A program made the position numbers and the translations under genes. Under the pieces are notes generated by a model. It did not search any database and was not told where the DNA came from. It saw only the letters and a program-made list of their open reading frames with translations. From Clostridium sp. 28_17 (GTDB lineage Bacteria; Bacillota; Clostridia; TANB77; CAG-508), in NCBI GenBank assembly GCA_001916065.1, contig MNRS01000017.1:32318-96317 (forward strand): a stretch of 64,000 nucleotides of DNA. Direction: 5' to 3'. Shown in pieces: positions 36,401 through 43,204 of the stretch (within the stretch, counting starts at the first letter, position 1; every line of letters starts with the position of its first letter).

Positions 36401-37208
36401 ATGAAAAAAGAAAGAACAAACAAAAATGTAAAAATTAGAGGAAATGGAGAAGGAACAATTTATTTTAGTGAAGCTTTAAATAAATATGTTGCACAATATG
36501 TCGAACCTTCTACTGGCAAAAGAAAAACATTAACACAAAGGAAAAACGAAGAAAAAAAAAGAATTTAAAGATAGATTTACTAAAGGCTCTACTTATGCTA
36601 GAGATATTGATACTTTAAAACAAATTGAAAAATGCTGCCCTGATTTCATTAATAAGTCCATACAAAATGTTTCCTTATTTGATATTCAAAAATCAAAAGA
36701 AAATATGAATAAATATGCAAAATCTGGGATAGATAGAATGTAGCGATTACTACATAAAGCATTTTCTATTGCTTCTTCTTCTATTGGTTTAATTAGAGTA
36801 TATTAGATAATGAAGAAAAAAATCATAAATATCGTAATATAGTAAAAATAGAATGGTTAACGGGAATGAGAATTGGAGAAGTTTTATCTCGTTCTGTCAA
36901 TGATATAAATTCAGATAAAACAAAGTTACATATTCATAATACTCTTACTAGAGCTGAAAAAAATAATACATCTCCTCTGAATAAAAACTATCTTAAATGA
37001 AGAATTATCTAATAATATAACAAATATATATGGACTATTATTTTGGGACTTCGAAAAAAATACTTTTATAAGTGATAAAGAAATAAATGCTTGGTTAAGA
37101 CGAATAAATAAAAAATATAATATAAGTAGTTATCTACAACTTTTTTCGACTCTCATAACGACCGATACAAATATCAATCAATTTATTAAAGTATATCATA
37201 AATTTTAA
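36401..37208 (+). pseudogene. Tyrosine recombinase (phage/ICE integrase), degenerate
   Basis: Starts well (GAAAGGAG site, MKKERTNKNVKIRGNGEGTI, an AP2-like integrase arm-binding N-terminus) but carries several frameshifts and stops after residue 55. Recognisable pieces follow: STYARDIDTLKQIEK, the catalytic arginine motif WLTGMRIGEVLSRS, and a degraded box-II region (INAWLRRINKKYNIS). The catalytic HxxR and Tyr are not intact. It is the integrase of the decayed element. Confidence 0.8.
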
Positions 37209-37253
37209 TAAATACAAGATTTTTACTAAAAATTTATAAGATTAAATTTTAAA

Positions 37254-37274
37254 GGAACCCCATAAAGGAGTTCC
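37254..37274 (-). terminator. Hairpin after the Cys-rich gene
   Basis: GGAAC...GTTCC arms followed on the minus strand by TTTAAAATTT; preceded by a tandem ATTCTAGA motif at 37287-37305. Confidence 0.55.
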
Positions 37275-37308
37275 ACTAACTCAAAATTCTAGAATTCTAG
37301 AATTCCAG

Positions 37309-37548
37309 TTACGATTTAGATTTTTCTAAAATTTCTTTCGGTTCTTCTCTCTCAAAACAACATTTTTCAGGACCTTTCTTATACAAACATTTTACAGAAC
37401 CTCCGTTAAGTTGCCGTTTACAAATGCAAGCACCTTTATTATATTTACATAAAGGGGCAGATTCGTAATCTTCTTCATTGTCCGTTTCAGAATTAACCTT
37501 TGATTTCAATTCAAGCTTTAATCCTAGAATAGTTTTTCCAAATCTCAT
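37309..37548 (-). CDS. Small cysteine-rich protein
   Basis: 79 residues with seven cysteines clustered in residues 33-64 (CKYNKGACICKR, VKCLYKKGPEKCCFE), suggesting a zinc- or cluster-binding knuckle. No signal peptide. Unknown family. GGAGG ribosome site 7 nt from ATG. Its promoter-leader is a copy of that at 36258-36359, so the two accessory genes are probably co-regulated although separated by the integrase remnant. Confidence 0.6.
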   Translation of the reverse strand: MRFGKTILGLKLELKSKVNSETDNEEDYESAPLCKYNKGACICKRQLNGGSVKCLYKKGPEKCCFEREEPKEILEKSKS

Positions 37549-37556
37549 AAATATAT

Positions 37557-37657
37557 CCTCCTTACAATTGTTATATGAGAATTACAAGTTGCATACTATT
37601 TATATCGCATAGCTACGAACTAAATAATATTATATCATAGCTTTATTGATTTGTCAG
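37557..37657 (-). promoter_or_regulatory. Promoter and twin leader, copy B
   Basis: CTGACA (37657-37652), 17-bp spacer, TATAAT (37634-37629), followed by the same 24-bp (37596-37619) and 28-bp (37557-37584) blocks as copy A, again 11 bases apart. Confidence 0.75.
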
Positions 37658-37703
37658 TAGTTTTACATATTTTTTAGTTTATCATTTGATGGATATTTTA
37701 TTT

Positions 37704-38305
37704 TTACTTTAAAGTTTTCTTATTTTCCTTTTCTAATTGTTTTAAACTCTTTTTAGGTGTTGGTAAATCTTCTGGCATAGTTCCACCATTCTTTGCAATT
37801 ACTTCTCTTATATTTTTTCCAATGTTATAATGAGTTTTGTTTGCCTCTTTTTCAGTAAAAATATTATCTTTTTTTAATTTTGATTCAGTTTGTGTAATAC
37901 GAAATAAATTAGCTGCAAGTTCTTCGCTTCCCATATTGTCTAAAATATCTTCTCTATATCTTAATCCTTTTCTTTTTGCAATATCATCAGCTGTTTCACC
38001 ATTATATAAACCTTTATAGCCTGAATTGTGAAATTTGTCAAAATTTTTAACTCCTGCTTTTTTCGCAGCTTGATTAAGTGAGTAATTTCCTTTTCGTGTT
38101 AAATCTCTTTGATAAAATCTTTTCTCATCTTCCGTTAACATACTATATTCTTTTTCACTAATTTCTTGCTTTCTAGTTTGAACTGCAAAATATGTTTGAG
38201 CAAGAGCAATTACTTTTTTCTACTATCTCCATTTTGTGCTATTAAATAACAAGCATAACGAGTCAATTTATAATCTAAAATTGTTTTTTCTGCTCCTTTT
38301 GGCAT
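37704..38305 (-). pseudogene. DinD-like DNA-damage-inducible protein/antirepressor, truncated and frameshifted
   Basis: The 3' part reads as the DinD C-terminus: SEELAANLFRITQTESKL, KTHYNIGKNIREVIAKNGGT and MPEDLPTPKKS. Upstream in other frames are DYKLTRYACYLIAQNGDSRK and VIALAQTYFAVQTRKQE, joined by a one-base frameshift near 38220. The N-terminal BRO-like half (about 100 residues) is absent. Such genes often belong to prophages or integrative elements. Confidence 0.8.
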
Positions 38306-38313
38306 TTTTATCG

Positions 38314-38333
38314 TTTTACTGACGTCAGTAAAA
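38314..38333. repeat. Perfect 20-bp palindrome
   Basis: TTTTACTGACGTCAGTAAAA lies at the truncated end of the DinD pseudogene. TTTTACTGA recurs in the tRNA-Leu terminator loop about 55 bp away. Possible element junction or operator. Confidence 0.6.
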
Positions 38334-38353
38334 TGTTCAAACACACTAAAAAG

Positions 38354-38384
38354 AAAAAAATCAACCATTTTACTGATTGATTTT
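38354..38384 (-). terminator. tRNA-Leu terminator
   Basis: AAAATCAA...TTGATTTT hairpin with a U-tract on the minus strand (A-run at 38354-38360). Confidence 0.75.
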
Positions 38385-38423
38385 CATATCTATCTGTTCT
38401 ATTAGTTCGAACAGAAACATCAT

Positions 38424-38511
38424 TGGTGCAGATGGCCGGAATCGAACCGGCACGGTTTATTCAACCGCAGGATTTTAAGTCCTGTGCGTCTACCAGTTCC
38501 GCCACATCTGC
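38424..38511 (-). tRNA. tRNA-Leu (anticodon TAA)
   Basis: Acceptor GCAGATG/CATCTGC, D-arm with GGTAGACGC, anticodon stem-loop around CTTAAAA (TAA), a long class II variable arm (CGGTTGAATAAACCG), TpsiC arm GGTTCGATTCC, and an encoded CCA end. Pairing is complete. Confidence 0.97.
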
Positions 38512-38637
38512 ATTTAATATTGAACTGGCTTGTCCTAACGACAATTGATATTATAATATTATATAAAAGATTTGTCAATACATTTTTAAAAATTTTTTTA
38601 AATTTTTTTGATAAAAAATTTATCTGTATTAATAATT

Positions 38638-38692
38638 TAAAAATTCAGAAGTTACACCAGTTCCATCCAAAACTTTAGTTTCTTCTGAATTC
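38638..38692 (-). terminator. Terminator of CarD-like gene
   Basis: AATTCAGAA / TTCTGAATT arms, followed on the minus strand by TTTTTAAATTATT. Confidence 0.6.
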
Positions 38693-38711
38693 AAAATTAT
38701 TAATTTATGTA

Positions 38712-39281
38712 TTATGCATTTGTTGTTCCATTGTTGCTGTCAAATGGAATAAATTTATTTACTATGCTTTGTTGTTCTACACCTTCTGCTCTGAATGTCA
38801 TAAATGATGTATTGATTTTACTTTCAATTTCTTCTTCTATAACATCTTGAGTTGCGTGTTCTGCCAAAACTAATTCACTTACTAATATTTGTTTAGCATT
38901 ATTTAGCATTTTCTTTTCTCCTGTAGATAGTCCTTTTTCTTTTTGTTTAAAACTTAGGTTTCTAACAACATCTGCAACTTCGTAAATGTCTCCACTTTTC
39001 ATTTTATCCATATTATCTCTATATCTTTTGTTCCAATTTTTTTCCATTTCTGTTTCATCTTGGCTAAGTACTTTAAATACTTTTTCTGCTGATTGTTTAT
39101 CTATTATATTTCTAACACCAACCTCTTCAGCTTTTGCTGTTGGTATCATTACCTTTACATTACTTGGCATTTTTAATATATAATATGATTGTTTTTCCCC
39201 TAAAATATCTTTTTCTTCTATTGAATCTATTGTCCCTGCTCCATGCATTGGGTATACTATTTTGTCTCCTACATTGAACAT
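38712..39281 (-). CDS. CarD/CdnL-family RNA polymerase-interacting regulator
   Basis: 189 residues from the ATG at 39281, 9 nt after AAAGGAG; an in-frame TTG nearer the site is less likely. The N-terminal RNA-polymerase-interaction domain (MFNVGDKIVYPMHGAGTIDSI, MPSNVKVMIP) is that of CarD/TRCF; the helical C-terminal domain (NWNKRYRDNMDKMKSGDIYEVADVVRNL region) is standard. CarD proteins stabilise the open complex at housekeeping and rRNA promoters. Strong promoter upstream. Confidence 0.94.
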   Translation of the reverse strand: MFNVGDKIVYPMHGAGTIDSIEEKDILGEKQSYYILKMPSNVKVMIPTAKAEEVGVRNIIDKQSAEKVFKVLSQDETEMEKNWNKRYRDNMDKMKSGDIYEVADVVRNLSFKQKEKGLSTGEKKMLNNAKQILVSELVLAEHATQDVIEEEIESKINTSFMTFRAEGVEQQSIVNKFIPFDSNNGTTNA

Positions 39282-39331
39282 GTAAGTCAACTCCTTTCAT
39301 TTTGTTAAACATTTTTCAGCAAAAAAATATT

Positions 39332-39362
39332 ATAAAGTTATGTCTATATGAAATAACTTTAT
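39332..39362. promoter_or_regulatory. 10-bp inverted repeat in carD leader
   Basis: ATAAAGTTAT (39332-39341) and ATAACTTTAT (39353-39362) between the promoter and the ribosome site. Confidence 0.5.
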
Positions 39363-39382
39363 TGGATTTTTTAACCATATTT

Positions 39383-39411
39383 ATTATACTACAAAAAAAG
39401 AAAAAAGTCAA
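39383..39411 (-). promoter_or_regulatory. CarD-like gene promoter
   Basis: TTGACT (39411-39406), 17-bp T-rich spacer, TATAAT (39388-39383). The -35 is part of the dut terminator stem. Confidence 0.8.
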
Positions 39412-39428
39412 AGCATTTATTTTGACTT
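39393..39428 (-). terminator. dut terminator
   Basis: AAGTCAAA / TTTGACTT stem followed on the minus strand by TTTTTTC. A second, stronger hairpin (GCCTTGAA...TTCAAGGC, 39441-39469) precedes it. Confidence 0.75.
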
Positions 39429-39511
39429 TTTATGTTATTTTGCCTTGAACCCTTGTATTTTCAAGGCAAAAAATTTTTTTATATTTTTTCTGTTGACTTT
39501 GTGTTCATTTT

Positions 39512-39973
39512 TTATTTTGATGTTGATCCAAATCCTCCAATTCTTTCTCCTTCTGCTACGTCATCATCTGTTACAAAGTATTTTTGGAATACTCCTTGTC
39601 CTATTGCTTCACCTTTTTTTATTGTTACATCTTCTTCTTTGATATTGTAAAATGCGAACATGATGTGTCCGTCATTGTCAGGGTTTCCATAGTAGTCTTT
39701 GTCTATTACTCCTACACTATTGGCTAGTATTAGTCCTTTTTTCTTTGGGTTTGAACTTCTGTTGTATAACATTAGTACTTCGTCGTCTTGCATATATGCT
39801 TTTATTCCTGTTTTTATTAGTGTTGGTGCCATTCCTTTTTTGAAACTTGGTATTGTTACGTCTTCTGCTGCTTCTATGTCATATCCTGCTGAGTATTTTG
39901 TTTTTCTTATTGGTAGATTTATTCCTTTTTCTTCAAATCCTTTTGCTATTTCAAATCCTCTTATTTTTTCCAT
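39512..39973 (-). CDS. dut: dUTP diphosphatase
   Basis: 153 residues of the trimeric dUTPase family: motif 1 KYSAGYDIEAAED, motif 2 NRSSNPKKKGLIL, motif 3 NSVGVIDKDYYGNPDNDG, motif 5 GERIGGFGSTS at the C-terminus. Hydrolyses dUTP to dUMP. The YYGNPDNDGH reading and the longer acidic insert are typical of a clostridial/phage-like subgroup. Confidence 0.95.
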   Translation of the reverse strand: MEKIRGFEIAKGFEEKGINLPIRKTKYSAGYDIEAAEDVTIPSFKKGMAPTLIKTGIKAYMQDDEVLMLYNRSSNPKKKGLILANSVGVIDKDYYGNPDNDGHIMFAFYNIKEEDVTIKKGEAIGQGVFQKYFVTDDDVAEGERIGGFGSTSK

Positions 39974-40009
39974 TTCTTTTCTTCCCTTCTTTTTGTTTTT
40001 TCTTTTATA

Positions 40010-40037
40010 TTTTTACATATGGATTTTAAATTGTCAA
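40010..40037 (-). promoter_or_regulatory. Probable dut promoter
   Basis: TTGACA, 16-bp spacer, TAAAAA. Confidence 0.45.
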
Positions 40038-40097
40038 GGGGTGATTTTGAAGTTTCGGTATTTTTTCAAAAATGTCATTTTTTTTATGCTATATAAA

Positions 40098-40252
40098 AAA
40101 AGACCACCGGTTAAGGTGGCGCCACCGCTAGGTGCCAAGTTCTGTTTTACAGGGCCTATCCTTTTTTCAAAGGCTAGGCCTGTTAATCAGAACTTGGCAT
40201 TCTAACGTATTGCATTCGTTAGAAGCGCTCTTTTAGAGTTCTTCTAATAAAA
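40098..40252 (-). ncRNA. Structured RNA element / complex terminator downstream of the lectin gene
   Basis: On the minus strand four stems follow one another: AGAAG..CTC/GAG..CTTCT; TTCTAACG/CGTTAGAA; a long hairpin whose outer 12-bp stem is TGCCAAGTTCTG/CAGAACTTGGCA with inner ACAGG-CCTA/TAGGCC-CTGT; and CCACC-ttaac-CGGTGG with a U7 tract. Just before it, GGTGGCGCCACC lets the CCACC strand pair upstream instead, so terminator and antiterminator forms are possible. It is GC-richer than its surroundings. It is not a tRNA, tmRNA, SRP RNA or known riboswitch that I recognise. It could be an independent small RNA or an attenuated 3' UTR. Confidence 0.55.
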
Positions 40253-40286
40253 GTTTTTTATTTATATGATTAAGTTACGGCTTGAG

Positions 40287-40316
40287 CGTCCAGTTCTACA
40301 AATATAAAAGTGGACG
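40287..40316. repeat. Hairpin at the end of the variable region
   Basis: CGTCCA (40287-40292) and TGGACG (40311-40316) flank the lectin gene stop codon. DGR targets often have an inverted repeat just after the variable repeat. Confidence 0.5.
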
Positions 40317-41441
40317 GAAACCTACGTAGTCGTTGCTGTTGGAAGTGCGGCTGCTGATGCGATTGCTCGTGATATCGCTGATGTCGTTGTAATCGCCTCC
40401 CATACGGACACAAGGAAAGTTGGAATGGCTTGTTGACGTTTCTGTTGTCCATTCCCCTACATTACTTGCCATGTCATAAACATTGCACTGCTTGTCTATT
40501 TTTTTTGTTTCCCTTAAAGCATTTGTTCCAGTTTGTAATAATGAACTATTGAAACTATTTTTTATAGAATATTTTTTATTTGTTCCACAATTTTGTAAAA
40601 ATAATGTTGCAGTATCCCATGCATAACTATTCATTAAATCACTTGTAAAATTATTACTTGTATACATTCCTTGCGCTAGTTGTGCCGCTTGTTGTTGTTT
40701 TACATAATTATATACTTGATCTGTTCCTTTTTCTGTTATTTGTGTTAAATCATTTCCTATATCATTTCTTGGCGTTGTTGTTCTTGCTTCATATCTACCG
40801 ATGTAATATCCTCCATTTGCTTTTACGCTATTTTTAAAGTTTGTTATATTTTTAGCAATTGATTTACCTTCTATATTTTTTAATGTTGATGGGTTATTTG
40901 CATCCTCTTCAACAATATAACTTCCAGAATATACACTTTCTGCTCCTGTTGAATAATCAAAATCATATCTTTCCAATGTAATTGTTGTTTCTGTTCCAAC
41001 TGGAATCCAAACAAATTGGCTTCCTGCAGTTGCTGTTGGTTTTCCATCTTTATCAACTGTTGCATCTTCTATTACAATTCCTTTGTCAACTGTTGTTGCA
41101 TCTCCTGTTATTTTAAATCCTGCTGGGATAACTATTTTGTTTTCTTTTGCGTCTACTAACTCTGTATTTTTTTCGGTACTAAGTACTTTTTCTTTTGCTT
41201 GTTCTACTGTTTTATTATTATTTTTTTTAGGTAAATAATTATCTATCTCATTTTCGTATTCATCTAATTTTGTGTTTTGGTCTAGTTCTGCATTTGCTGA
41301 TTTTTGTTTTGCATCTTTTGCTTTTCCAAATATTCCTGTATTTGTTAATGCAGATATTGAAATTCCTGCTAAAATCAAAAGTATAATTATAGTAATCACT
41401 AACGCAACTAGTGTAATACCTTTGTTCTTGTTTTTTAACAT
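40296..41441 (-). CDS. Prepilin-type N-terminus fused to FGE-sulfatase/C-type-lectin domain (probable DGR target protein)
   Basis: 381 residues. The start is a type IV prepilin-like leader: short basic KNKNKG, then ITLVALVITIIILLILAGIS, processed after the Gly by prepilin peptidase in known systems. A charged helical linker (about 35-110) precedes an FGE-sulfatase/CLec-fold domain with the NVYDMASNVGEW motif near 325 and terminal GFRPLLYL. The last part is encoded largely by NNC codons, unlike the rest of the AT-rich gene, as in diversity-generating retroelement variable repeats. No Shine-Dalgarno is seen before the ATG, unlike most other genes here. No reverse transcriptase or template repeat is visible in the window, so mutagenesis would act in trans. 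Confidence 0.75.
   Translation of the reverse strand: MLKNKNKGITLVALVITIIILLILAGISISALTNTGIFGKAKDAKQKSANAELDQNTKLDEYENEIDNYLPKKNNNKTVEQAKEKVLSTEKNTELVDAKENKIVIPAGFKITGDATTVDKGIVIEDATVDKDGKPTATAGSQFVWIPVGTETTITLERYDFDYSTGAESVYSGSYIVEEDANNPSTLKNIEGKSIAKNITNFKNSVKANGGYYIGRYEARTTTPRNDIGNDLTQITEKGTDQVYNYVKQQQAAQLAQGMYTSNNFTSDLMNSYAWDTATLFLQNCGTNKKYSIKNSFNSSLLQTGTNALRETKKIDKQCNVYDMASNVGEWTTETSTSHSNFPCVRMGGDYNDISDITSNRISSRTSNSNDYVGFRPLLYL
40313..40412 (-). other. Candidate DGR variable repeat (VR)
   Basis: From the GGAGGC codons to GGTTTCCGTCC. Of the 23 codons from GAT (Asp after MGG) to TAC before VGFRP, 18 are NNC (AAC, AGC, GAC, ATC, TAC, CGC, TCC). This is what adenine-directed mutagenesis of an AAC-rich template gives. 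Limits are approximate because the template is not in the window. Confidence 0.65.
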
Positions 41442-41460
41442 ATTATTTTTGTTTTTTGTA

Positions 41461-41550
41461 AATTATTTACTTCAATAAATAATGTTCTATTGAATTAATC
41501 TCGACAAAGGTACTAAATTTTCAATGTACAAATTATTTACTTCCGTAAAT
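41461..41550. repeat. Two 20-bp hairpin repeats upstream of the lectin gene
   Basis: AATTATTTACTTCAATAAAT (41461) and AATTATTTACTTCCGTAAAT (41531), exactly 70 bp apart, 18 of 20 matching; each can fold as a small hairpin (ATTTAC-GGAA-GTAAAT for the second). The rest of 41442-41673 shows no gene. Confidence 0.5.
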
Positions 41551-41670
41551 GTTTTACACAATTATTTTAATATAACTTTTCTTATTTTGCAATACTTTTT
41601 TTGATTTCCATTGCACATTTTGTGTATATTTTTTCACCCATATTAAACAATCAAATTCAATGAATATCAA

Positions 41671-41710
41671 CAGAAAAAAACGATATCTTGCTTCTTACAA
41701 AATACCGTTT
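41671..41710 (-). terminator. spoVS terminator
   Basis: AAACGGTAT ... ATATCGTTT stem followed by TTTTTTTCTG on the minus strand. Confidence 0.6.
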
Positions 41711-41733
41711 ATATTATATTTATTTCTTATATA

Positions 41734-41997
41734 CTACGCTCTTGATTCAACAATAAGCTTAATTCCTGTTCTATCTTCTCCCTCTACTTCTACTTCTGCA
41801 AAAGCTGGTATACATACCAAATCAACGCCTGATGGTGCTACAAAACCTCTTGCTATTGCTACTGCTTTTACGGCTTGATTTAATGCTCCTGCTCCAATTG
41901 CTTGCATTTCTGCTTTGTTTGATTCTTTAACTAATCCAGCGATTGCTCCTGCTACTGAATTAGGGTTTGATTTTGATGAAATTTTTAAAATTTCCAT
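41734..41997 (-). CDS. spoVS: Stage V sporulation protein S
   Basis: 87 residues, nearly invariant in spore formers: MEILKISSKSNPNSVAGAIA, IGAGALNQAVKAVAIARG and VSG-like VAPSGVDLVCIPAF. A small Alba-like protein needed for late sporulation and coat assembly. TAGGAGG site. The tail (VEVEGEDRTGIKLIVESR) is normal. Confidence 0.97.
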   Translation of the reverse strand: MEILKISSKSNPNSVAGAIAGLVKESNKAEMQAIGAGALNQAVKAVAIARGFVAPSGVDLVCIPAFAEVEVEGEDRTGIKLIVESRA

Positions 41998-42160
41998 TTT
42001 CTTTTGCCTCCTAATTATAATTTATTTTTTGTTGCAACTTTTATGATGATATTTTATAACTTCTGGAAAAAAATGTAAATAGTTTTCTGGAAATTTTTTC
42101 AAGTTTTCATCGCAATATATTCGTTTTTTCGACATTATACTAATAAAAGCAAGTTGAATA

Positions 42161-42247
42161 GAACAAATCTGAAAATTTTCAATTTTTAGTCTTAACTCTA
42201 CTTTTTATCATACTCAAAAAAAATTGAAATTTTCAGTAAATTTGTTC
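42161..42247. repeat. Long imperfect inverted repeat
   Basis: Arms of about 28 bp: GAACAAATCTGAAAATTTTC with ATTTTT, and the complementary segment ending GTAAATTTGTTC, with a 30-nt loop. A further perfect 10-bp hairpin, GAAAATTTAT-GAA-ATAAATTTTC, follows at 42254-42276. The 41998-42330 gap holds only these elements and the spoVS upstream region. Confidence 0.6.
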
Positions 42248-42290
42248 GTGCGCGAAAATTTATGAAATAAATTTTCTGTGCAGTATAATT

Positions 42291-42330
42291 TAATATACTA
42301 GGAAAGTTGTATAACTTTCCTAGTATATTA
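42291..42330. repeat. Terminator-associated palindromic repeat, copy 5
   Basis: Perfect 18-bp stem TAATATACTAGGAAAGTT with loop GTAT. It shares the CTAGGAAAGTT core with the other copies and abuts the ymdB terminator. Confidence 0.8.
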
Positions 42331-42362
42331 AAAATCACAGTTTATAACCTATATACTGTGAT
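42329..42362 (-). terminator. ymdB terminator
   Basis: ATCACAG ... CTGTGAT stem followed on the minus strand by TTTTAATATAC, which is also the start of repeat copy 5. Confidence 0.7.
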
Positions 42363-42371
42363 CTTCTATTT

Positions 42372-43148
42372 TTATTTTCCTATATATATTCTTTTTATTC
42401 CTACAACCTTTGATGTATTATCATCAACATCAAAAACTACTCCATTAAATATAGATTTACCATCTGCAATTCTATATCTCTCTGGCAATGTAGTCTCAAA
42501 ACGTTTTATTGACGCTTTAATATCCATACCTATTACAGAATGTTCAGGGCCAGTCATTCCTATATCTGTTATATATCCAGTTCCATTTTGTAATATTTTT
42601 TCATCTGCTGTTTGTACATGTGTATGTGTTCCAAAAATTGCAGTTACTTTTCCATCTAAATAATATCCTAACGCTATTTTTTCTGCAGTTGCTTCAGCAT
42701 GAAAATCTACAAAAATCATGTCAACCTTGTTTTCAATTTTTGATATTATTTTTTTTGCTATCAAAAATGGATTTTCTGTTAAAATATTTATATCAACTCT
42801 TCCCATTAAGTTGATTACTGCTATTTTTTTACCTTTACATTCATATATGTTATATCCTTTTCCAACAACGCCCTCAGGGTAATTTGCGGGTCTTATTATT
42901 TTAGGATTATCTATAAATTTAAATATGTCCTTTTTCCCCCATGTATGATTTCCCATTGTTACAACATCTACGCCTTGTGATATTATATCATTAAAGTTTT
43001 TTTCTGTAATTCCCATTCCTTCTGCTGAATTTTCTCCATTTACTATTGTAAAGTCTATGTTTTCTTTTTCTTTTATTCCTTTAAGTTGTTGTTTTAATTC
43101 ATTTATGCCTGCAGAACCTACAATGTCTCCAACTGCTAAAATTTTCAT
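42372..43148 (-). CDS. ymdB: YmdB-family metallophosphoesterase
   Basis: 258 residues: MKILAVGDIVGSAG, VNGENSAEGMGI, MGNHTWGKKDI, DFHAEATAEKIALGYYLDG and GTHTHVQTADEKIL are the metal-binding motifs of the YmdB/TIGR00282 family. In Bacillus the enzyme hydrolyses 2',3'-cyclic nucleotides and influences biofilm and motility choices. AAGGAC ribosome site. Confidence 0.96.
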   Translation of the reverse strand: MKILAVGDIVGSAGINELKQQLKGIKEKENIDFTIVNGENSAEGMGITEKNFNDIISQGVDVVTMGNHTWGKKDIFKFIDNPKIIRPANYPEGVVGKGYNIYECKGKKIAVINLMGRVDINILTENPFLIAKKIISKIENKVDMIFVDFHAEATAEKIALGYYLDGKVTAIFGTHTHVQTADEKILQNGTGYITDIGMTGPEHSVIGMDIKASIKRFETTLPERYRIADGKSIFNGVVFDVDDNTSKVVGIKRIYIGK

Positions 43149-43204
43149 TCTCTATTTTCGTCCTTTCTTAATTCTCAATCTTAAGTTAGAAAAAGAATTG
43201 CATT

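Noticed and set aside
36401..37208. Functional integrase
   Set aside because: Several stops and frameshifts and loss of the HxxR-Tyr end show decay.
40098..40252. Assigning the structured RNA to 6S, SRP, tmRNA or RNase P RNA
   Set aside because: None of the core motifs of those RNAs could be found, so it is left unnamed.
40270..40452. Gln/Arg/His-rich 60-codon frame over the variable region
   Set aside because: It is another frame of the same strand created by the NNC codons; the lectin frame continues the conserved domain.
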